A stretch of DNA of 12,436 nt from CADCTB01 sp038231955 (GTDB lineage: Bacteria > Actinomycetota > Acidimicrobiia > Acidimicrobiales > AC-14), in NCBI GenBank assembly GCA_038231955.1, contig JBBSIS010000087.1, positions 1-12,436 on the forward strand. Reading direction: 5' to 3'. Shown one piece after another: positions 8,008 to 12,436 of this stretch. The notes beneath the pieces were generated by a model, which saw nothing but the letters and a program-made list of their open reading frames with translations, was not told the origin of the DNA and made no database searches. The translations under genes were made by a program, and so were the position numbers. Every line of letters begins with the position of its first letter. Position 1 is the first letter of the stretch.

Positions 8008-9138
8008 TCAGTCAAAGAGTGCGGCGCCGATCTTGTCGGCTGCCTCTCGCTGCATGGTCGGCGTGACGTGGCTGTAGAGGTTGGTGAACAGGGTGGCATC
8101 AGCGTGGCCGAGCCGTTCGGCTGCCACCTTGGGCGGCACGCCGTTGGCGAGCATGAGCGTTGCGCTGGTGTGGCGCAGGCCATGGGCGGTCAGCCTCGGC
8201 AACCTGACCTCCGCCGTCATCCTGCCGAGCAGCTTCGACAGGTTGGCCGGGTGGTACGGCTCGCCGGCGGGACGGGTGAACACGTAGTCCGTTTCGGCGT
8301 AGGTCAGGGCGGCGAGACGTTCCTCCGCTTGGAGCTTGCGCTGCGCCCGCAGGACCCGCACAAGCCCGTCGTCGAGCTCGATGCTGCGCACCGCCTCGCG
8401 ACTCTTGCCCGACGACACGACGAGGTCGTAGCCGAGCGCTGAGACGAAGTCGACGACGTGGACCGTCCGCCGCTCCAGGTCCACGTTCCCCCACCGCAAC
8501 CACACCAGCTCTCCGATGCGCAGTCCGGAGCCGAGCACGAAGGCCCACACCGGGTAGGTCCGGTCCCCCTCCATCAGGCCGAGGAACTCCCGAGCCTGCT
8601 CGGGAGTCCAATGGCGAGGGATCGATCGTGCGGCACGGGGCCGGGGCGCGGCGACCAGGGGATTGATCGCAATCACTCCGGTCGCCACGGCCAGCTTCAT
8701 GGCGCCGGCCAGTGGCGCCCGGGCAAGACGGACCGTGTTCGGGGCCAGGGCCTTGCCACTCTTGACGCCGCCACCCTTCAGCAGCTTGCGCTGCCAGGCC
8801 AGGATGACATCGGGCGTGATGTCCCGCACCTTGCGCGCACCGAGCACCGGCCGCACGTACTTCTCGGCCTGGTTCCGGTAGTCGAACCGCGTCTTCGCCG
8901 ACAGCCGGCCGTCGGCGTCGATGCCGTCGAGGTACAGGTCGAGGAGCTCATTCACGGTGAGCAGCTCGGAGCTGGGACGCACCTGCCCCGTGTCGACCTT
9001 GGCCAGCAGCTCACGCCGTTCGCGGCCGGCCTCGCTCGCCGTCCGGTAGCCACGCTTCGTGATCTGCACGCGCTTGCCGGTCAGCGGATCGGAGCCGAGG
9101 GTGACCTTGAAGTACCACCCGCCGGCCGTCCTTATGTA
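8008..9138 (-). CDS. int: Tyrosine recombinase / phage-type integrase
   Basis: A site-specific recombinase that inserts and excises the island. An N-terminal arm-binding domain (GGWYFKVTLGSDPLTGKR, then RGYRT) is followed by a SAM-like core-binding domain (LLDLYLDGI through NTVRLARAPLAGAMKLAV) and the catalytic domain. The catalytic residues are the Arg of GLRIGEL (8518-8520), a Lys in SSGKSREA, His-x-x-Arg in HGLRHTSAT (His at 8182-8184), His of LGHAD (8104-8106) and the Tyr nucleophile of NLYSHV (8074-8076). The product ends AALFD. There is no ATG, GTG or TTG between the tRNA 3' end and the conserved arm domain; the first GTG (9069) would delete half of that domain. The open frame instead runs back through the tRNA to an ATG at 9306. 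I give the recognisable coding part. The true start is either beyond the tRNA or restored only when the element is circular. Confidence 0.88.
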   Translation of the reverse strand, partial: YIRTAGGWYFKVTLGSDPLTGKRVQITKRGYRTASEAGRERRELLAKVDTGQVRPSSELLTVNELLDLYLDGIDADGRLSAKTRFDYRNQAEKYVRPVLGARKVRDITPDVILAWQRKLLKGGGVKSGKALAPNTVRLARAPLAGAMKLAVATGVIAINPLVAAPRPRAARSIPRHWTPEQAREFLGLMEGDRTYPVWAFVLGSGLRIGELVWLRWGNVDLERRTVHVVDFVSALGYDLVVSSGKSREAVRSIELDDGLVRVLRAQRKLQAEERLAALTYAETDYVFTRPAGEPYHPANLSKLLGRMTAEVRLPRLTAHGLRHTSATLMLANGVPPKVAAERLGHADATLFTNLYSHVTPTMQREAADKIGAALFD

Positions 9139-9139
9139 G

Positions 9140-9170
9140 CGCGCTGGGAGGGATTCGAACCCCCAACCTT
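9140..9170 (-). other. Probable island attachment site (tRNA-Arg 3' end)
   Basis: A tyrosine integrase frame starts immediately downstream of the tRNA 3' end in the same direction. For this recombinase family that normally marks the recombination core as part of the tRNA 3' half (T arm and acceptor). The matching direct repeat at the other end of the element is not visible between 1 and 9139, so it should lie beyond the left edge. The exact core length cannot be fixed from one copy; the limits given are approximate. Confidence 0.45.
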
Positions 9171-9212
9171 CTGATCCGTAGTCAGATGCTCTATCCGTTG
9201 AGCTACCAGCGC
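9140..9212 (-). tRNA. tRNA-Arg (anticodon ACG)
   Basis: Read on the minus strand this is a full cloverleaf of 73 bases. The acceptor GCGCTGG pairs with CCAGCGC, the D arm is GCTC/GAGC, and the anticodon stem TCTGA/TCAGA encloses the loop CTACGGA with anticodon ACG. The T arm GGGGG/CCCTC, with one G-T pair, encloses TTCGAAT. The discriminator base is G and CCA is not encoded. With A34 converted to inosine it would read CGU, CGC and CGA. Its 3' end abuts the integrase reading frame, and it is the likely insertion site of the island to its left. Confidence 0.97.
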
Positions 9213-9225
9213 AGGGGCGTCCTGC

Positions 9226-9231
9226 AGTGTA
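9226..9231 (-). promoter_or_regulatory. -10 element for tRNA-Arg
   Basis: The hexamer TACACT on the minus strand matches TANNNT. It would start transcription about seven bases before the mature tRNA 5' end. No good -35 is seen at 16-18 bases upstream. Transcription from here could continue into the integrase frame. Confidence 0.4.
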
Positions 9232-9462
9232 CCGGTCGGCTCGGGGCGGCCTGCCGAGAAAGCTATGGCGCGTTTCATGCCGCAGTCGTGTGCGGATATC
9301 GACCACGGTCGACGGCGAGCGATGGGCGACGGCCCAGCGCGCTGGTCGACGCGTCGGGGAGTCAGATCGTCGACCGGGCGCTGAGCGCCCTGATCGACCT
9401 TAGCGGCGAGCGATGGCCGGAGTTCTGCGCCGCCGTGGCCGAAGTCCTGGGCGGCTAATTGA

Positions 9463-9478
9463 GAGAGCAAACGTTCTC
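9463..9478. promoter_or_regulatory. Candidate operator dyad upstream of the right-hand operon
   Basis: The sequence GAGAGC-AAAC-GTTCTC is an inverted repeat with one mismatch in six pairs, about 90 bases before the first start codon. Its core GAGC-N4-GTTC is one base from the actinobacterial and Bacillus LexA core GAAC-N4-GTTC. It may be a LexA site or an operator for the operon's own HTH protein. The dyad is seen; its function is a guess. Confidence 0.25.
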
Positions 9479-9565
9479 GTCGGCCCAATCCGCCACGGTC
9501 CCCGCTCGGGATTGAGCGCGCCGGTAACGTGGTCGGTAAAGCCGAGTCAAGGGCGGGGAGGGCCG

Positions 9566-11335
9566 ATGGACGACGGATCACTGACGCGACTGGAGCAACT
9601 GTTCCCGCGCCTCGACGTGCTGTCGAGCGCGGCCCGGCTGCAGCTCTCGGAACTGCTGGCCACTCCCTTCGCACCTCCGGCTCTGCTCGGCGAGGAGATC
9701 GCTCAGCTGGCCCTACCCCGGCCCATGGCCGACAGCCTCAGGCAATCCATCCGGGCGCTGATCGAGAAGGGCGTCGACCCGGATGGATTGACCTCCATCC
9801 GGGCCCTGCGACTGTCCGACGTGGTGCCGTCGGTGGGGATCTGCGCCGGAGGCCCGGCGGACGCCGGCTGCCCCGCCCGCCTGCGGGAAGTGCTCCGGCG
9901 CAACGATGCAACGACGTGGGCCACGCTGGCGCCACTGACTCTCGAAGAGATGGCGAGGTGGACCAATGTCGGCCCTCAGGCCCTGGCCAGCCTCATCGGC
10001 CTGGCCCTCGCCGCAGTGCTCGACCATGGCCCTGCGCCGGTGGACGACAGCATCGAGCCTTCCGTCATCGAGACTGCACCGGCGCTGGTCGCCCTGCTCT
10101 TGGGCCACGAGCGCTCGATCGGTTGCCACGGGCTGCGCGTGGCCCTCGAAGGCCACGCTGATGGCGACGGGCCGGCCGACGTCCGCGCCGCGGCCGCCCG
10201 GCTCCTGGCCGCCACCGACCGAGCCGGTCACCCCCGGCTGGCCCTCCTTGGTAAGGCGTGGGAGGCCGCTGGTGACCACCGCGACCAAGGCGTGCTCTTT
10301 CACCGGGCCCTACGACTGGACCAGCGCCCGGCGGCCAAGGAGCTGGCCGGGGCCCTCGGCATCAGCGTCAACCGCGTCGCCCAGCTCCAGGCTCGGGCCG
10401 GACAGAGCGCCCGTGTCGCTGCCGGCGGCGCCGCCGCGATCAGCACTCTCGTCGCCGACCTCCAGACCAGGCTGGGCAGCGTCTGCCGGCTCGCCGCCGT
10501 CGACCACGCCCTCGGCGACCTGGCGCTCCCGCGGCACGACGACCCCCGATCGGCCCTGCTCGTCTGGCTGGCCGGGCCGTACCAGCCGGTCAGCGGCCAG
10601 GCCGGCTGGGTGGCTACAGAGCCGTCCGCTTTCCTCGACGACACCCGACGCATCCTCCATGAAGACGGCGGCGTGCGGCGCGCCGAGGACGTCGCCGCCG
10701 ACCTGGGAGCAGCCGGCCTGGCAGCCGATGACGTCGAGGAATGGCTCGCCGGCCAGCCTGTCGTCGTCCTCAACGATCTGGTGGTCGCCTTGTCCGGGAG
10801 CGGGCCCGACGTAGCCGAGCGGATGCTCTCGGCCACCGGGCGGGCCATGACGGCGACTGAGCTGTCCGCCACGGCGATGCCGACGACCACCCTCGACGGT
10901 CGTCTCCGGCGCGACATTCGCTTCGTGCGCATAGACCGAGACCACTTCGAGCTCGCCGAGTGGGGGGGCGAGCCCTTCGCCGAGCCATCGCCGGCACCGG
11001 CCGAGCTGTTTCCCGGCGCCGCTGCTGGTCGCCGCGGCCGCTCACGGTTGCGCATCGAGGTCGACGCCGCCGTCCTTCGGGGAACGATCGACCCGGTGCC
11101 GCTGGCCGTCGTCGAAGCGCTCGGCGTGCCCTGCGGGGGCCGGCGTACTTTTACCACCCGCTTCGGGCCAGTGGCGCTGAGCCATGCCGCGGCCCAGCCC
11201 ACCCGCGGCTCGATGCGCCCGGTAGCGTTGGCGGTGGGCGCCCGGGCCGGAGACACACTGGTGCTCGAGTTCGACGCCGCCACCGGCGACGCCTCCGTCG
11301 AGCTGGAGCCCGCCTCCAGCTCGGTGGCCGGCTGA
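9566..11335 (+). CDS. Multi-domain DNA-binding protein with alpha-CTD-like, sigma region 4-like and winged-helix segments
   Basis: A 589-residue protein I cannot assign to a named family. About 103-150 resembles the helix-hairpin-helix of the RNA polymerase alpha C-terminal domain: a TTWATLAPLTLEEM segment followed by NVGPQALASLIG. Residues 255-277 (PAAKELAGALGISVNRVAQL) form a sigma region 4-like HTH. Residues ~385-410 and 418-466 look like winged helices, the second ending FVRIDRDHFELAEWG. A compact beta-rich C-terminal segment, about 490-589, follows a proline/alanine linker. The ATG at 9566 is chosen for GGGGAGGG at 9555-9562; the frame is open further upstream to 9413 but without comparable signals. 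It is the first gene of a plus-strand operon, 23 bases ahead of the next gene. The domains suggest DNA or promoter binding rather than catalysis. A run of seven G near 10962-10968 does not break the frame. Confidence 0.75.
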   Translation: MDDGSLTRLEQLFPRLDVLSSAARLQLSELLATPFAPPALLGEEIAQLALPRPMADSLRQSIRALIEKGVDPDGLTSIRALRLSDVVPSVGICAGGPADAGCPARLREVLRRNDATTWATLAPLTLEEMARWTNVGPQALASLIGLALAAVLDHGPAPVDDSIEPSVIETAPALVALLLGHERSIGCHGLRVALEGHADGDGPADVRAAAARLLAATDRAGHPRLALLGKAWEAAGDHRDQGVLFHRALRLDQRPAAKELAGALGISVNRVAQLQARAGQSARVAAGGAAAISTLVADLQTRLGSVCRLAAVDHALGDLALPRHDDPRSALLVWLAGPYQPVSGQAGWVATEPSAFLDDTRRILHEDGGVRRAEDVAADLGAAGLAADDVEEWLAGQPVVVLNDLVVALSGSGPDVAERMLSATGRAMTATELSATAMPTTTLDGRLRRDIRFVRIDRDHFELAEWGGEPFAEPSPAPAELFPGAAAGRRGRSRLRIEVDAAVLRGTIDPVPLAVVEALGVPCGGRRTFTTRFGPVALSHAAAQPTRGSMRPVALAVGARAGDTLVLEFDAATGDASVELEPASSSVAG

Positions 11336-11358
11336 CCCGACACCGAAGGGAGCCGACC

Positions 11359-12147
11359 GTGAACCACCCCGACAGCCTCGAGCAGGCCCTCGCCGGTATC
11401 GAGCGCGACGCAGAGGCCGCAGTGCGAGCCTTGGCGTCAGCCCTGAAGGAAGCCAAGAAGGTCAAGGCCGCGGCGGCGACCGGCCAGCTACGCGAGCTGC
11501 GCCAGGGTCTCGACGGCTCGGTGCGCCTGGCCGAAGCGGCGGCGGCGACCACTCGGGACGTCCGCAACGGCTGGACCTTCGACGAACAGGCCCACTTCTC
11601 GGGAGGCGGGTACGTGAAGGAGGTATTGGCCATGGCGGCCGAGGAGGGTGTTCAGGCCTTCGAGTCCGACGACCGCATCCTGTGCTACCCGGCCATCGTC
11701 CAGGTCGCCGCCGACTCGAGCGTGATGATCGACAAGAAGAAGGACCGCCGGGCCCGCCCGTCCGTGCTGGTGGCCACCCTGAAGGCGCTCCAGGCCAAAC
11801 CCCCGAAGTTCAAGCCCGAGGCCTTCCTCGGGGCGCTGGCCGCCGGCTACGACCTGGTGCGGGGCCGCCAAGGCGCCCGGCCCGGCGCCACCGTCAGGCT
11901 GGCCGACGTCTACGCCGTGCTCACCGTGCTCCCCGGCGCAGCTCGGGACTACACCAAGGCCGAGTTCGCCCGCGACCTCTACCTGCTCGACCAGAGTGGC
12001 GTGACCCGGGCGAACGACGGTCGCGCGCTGCAGCTCCCTGCCAGTGCCCTGACCCGTGGGTCGGGTTCGGCCCTGTTCACCACGGTCACCCGTTCGGGCC
12101 AGGCCAAGATGTACGCCGGGATCGCCCTGGAGGAGGTCCGTACGTGA
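11359..12147 (+). CDS. Hypothetical protein with helical N-terminus, second gene of the operon
   Basis: A 262-residue protein not recognised as a known family. Residues 5-70 are rich in Ala, Lys, Glu and Arg and probably form long helices or a coiled coil. Residues 72-125 contain GWTFDEQAHFSGGGYVKEVL and a hydrophobic strand CYPAIVQVAA. Residues 126-136 are strongly basic (KKKDRRARP). The rest alternates helices and strands and ends MYAGIALEEVRT. No catalytic motif, signal peptide or membrane segment is seen. The GTG at 11359 has AAGGGAG six bases upstream; the same frame is open back to 10960 but overlaps the preceding gene. Its TGA (12145-12147) overlaps the next GTG as GTGA. The tight packing suggests the product acts with both neighbours, perhaps as an adaptor for the ATPase-like third gene; that role is inference. 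Confidence 0.75.
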   Translation: MNHPDSLEQALAGIERDAEAAVRALASALKEAKKVKAAAATGQLRELRQGLDGSVRLAEAAAATTRDVRNGWTFDEQAHFSGGGYVKEVLAMAAEEGVQAFESDDRILCYPAIVQVAADSSVMIDKKKDRRARPSVLVATLKALQAKPPKFKPEAFLGALAAGYDLVRGRQGARPGATVRLADVYAVLTVLPGAARDYTKAEFARDLYLLDQSGVTRANDGRALQLPASALTRGSGSALFTTVTRSGQAKMYAGIALEEVRT

Positions 12148-12436
12148 TCGACGTCGACGAGTACGCCGCCTTCCTCGACCGTGAGTACCTGACATCGTTT
12201 GTCCGTGACGGCGGAGCGGCGGTGAAGTTCGTCGTGGCCCGCGACGATGAGCGGACGGTGGCGTTCAGTGCCGCCGTACAGGCTGCGGCGCGGGCGGCCG
12301 GCTACGTGACCGTCAGGGTCGATGCCGCGGCCACGAGGGCCCACATGATGGACCAGGTGTTCTTCGAGATCGCCCGCCAGGTCGACTGGGACGCGCTGGC
12401 CATCGCCACTGTCCGGCGGGCGTTCGCCGCCGCCGC
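12144..12436 (+). CDS. N-terminal part of an unassigned, possibly BrxC/BrxD-like ATPase
   Basis: The frame starts at GTG 12144, overlapping the previous stop, with AGGAGGT at 12131-12137, the strongest ribosome-binding site in the window. It is open to the right edge (97 residues seen). The start reads YAAFLDREYLTSFVRDGG, then AAVKFVVARDDE. A helix, a strand YVTVRVDA and HMMDQVFFEIARQVDW follow. The beta-strand/loop layout at GGAAVKFVV sits where a P-loop would be expected in an ATPase, but there is no GxxGxGKT there. It reminds me of N-termini of BREX-type ATP-binding proteins (BrxC/BrxD, DUF2791), but I recall this only weakly and cannot confirm it. A genuine Walker A could lie further downstream. 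Close coupling to the preceding gene implies a joint function. Confidence 0.7.
   Translation, partial: MIDVDEYAAFLDREYLTSFVRDGGAAVKFVVARDDERTVAFSAAVQAAARAAGYVTVRVDAAATRAHMMDQVFFEIARQVDWDALAIATVRRAFAAA

Larger units (their letters stand above)
9213..9565. other. Region between tRNA-Arg and the right-hand operon
   Basis: No confident gene is found in these 353 bases. A plus-strand frame from a GTG at 9288 to TAA at 9458 gives 56 residues whose second half reads like a real helical peptide (SQIVDRALSALIDLSGERW and on). It has no Shine-Dalgarno and could be a remnant or chance. Near-dyad GAGAGC-AAAC-GTTCTC at 9463-9478 precedes the operon. A -35-like TTGAGC at 9512-9517 has no convincing -10 partner. 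Confidence 0.35.

Noticed and set aside
7842..8066. A 74-codon plus-strand frame starting inside the ATPase promoter repeats
   Set aside because: No ribosome-binding site, low-complexity Arg/Pro-rich product, and it overlaps the integrase 3' end on the other strand.
9139..9306. An integrase N-terminal extension translated through the tRNA
   Set aside because: The extra residues are simply the tRNA read as codons and carry no integrase homology; kept only as an alternative start.
10960..11358. A 133-codon upstream extension of the second right-hand gene
   Set aside because: It overlaps the 3' end of the preceding gene in another frame and is Arg/Gly-rich. The GTG at 11359 has a good ribosome-binding site right after the upstream stop.
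1..12436. CRISPR arrays, insertion-sequence ends or rRNA
   Set aside because: No regularly spaced repeats, transposase frames, terminal inverted repeats or rRNA-like sequence were found.

Overview
The window is GC-rich bacterial DNA, most likely from an actinobacterium. Three things suggest this: the high GC with GTG starts, an antitoxin of the VapB45 type known from Mycobacterium tuberculosis, and the style of the integrase and stand-alone ATPase. The placement is inference, and nothing fixes genus or family.

Left of a tRNA-Arg(ACG) gene (9140-9212, minus strand) lies what looks like an integrated genomic island. A tyrosine recombinase (stop at 8008, minus strand) is read directly out of the 3' end of that tRNA, the usual arrangement for an element inserted at a tRNA 3' end. 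Its cargo includes a type I restriction-modification operon on the plus strand: hsdM (5' end outside the window), hsdS and hsdR, joined by 4-base stop/start overlaps. HsdR carries an extra C-terminal AlbA_2 (Schlafen-type) domain. Next comes a VapB45-like DUF433 antitoxin, followed by only the first ~45 residues of its VapC45-like PIN toxin. The toxin runs into the 3' end of a convergent gene for a P-loop AAA-type ATPase (6633-7823, minus strand). That ATPase has an AT-rich, repeat-containing promoter region just upstream of its start. The second attachment site is not in the window, so the island extends past its left edge.

Right of the tRNA, a second plus-strand operon begins at 9566 and runs off the end. 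Its first gene encodes a 589-residue protein with several apparent DNA-binding modules: a helix-hairpin-helix like the RNA polymerase alpha C-terminal domain, a sigma region 4-like HTH and a winged helix. The second encodes a 262-residue protein with a helical N-terminus and no recognised family. The third, translationally coupled to the second, is cut off after 97 residues and may be the N-terminus of a BrxC/BrxD-like ATPase; that is a weak resemblance from memory. I cannot name this operon. It is the best candidate here for an undescribed system, but the genes that would define it lie beyond the right edge.

Working together: HsdM, HsdS and HsdR would form the restriction-modification complex, HsdS choosing the target, HsdM protecting host DNA and HsdR translocating and cutting. 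The antitoxin may persist as an autoregulator without its toxin. The integrase would move the island, but it has no start codon on the island side of the tRNA, which suggests it is active mainly in the excised form.
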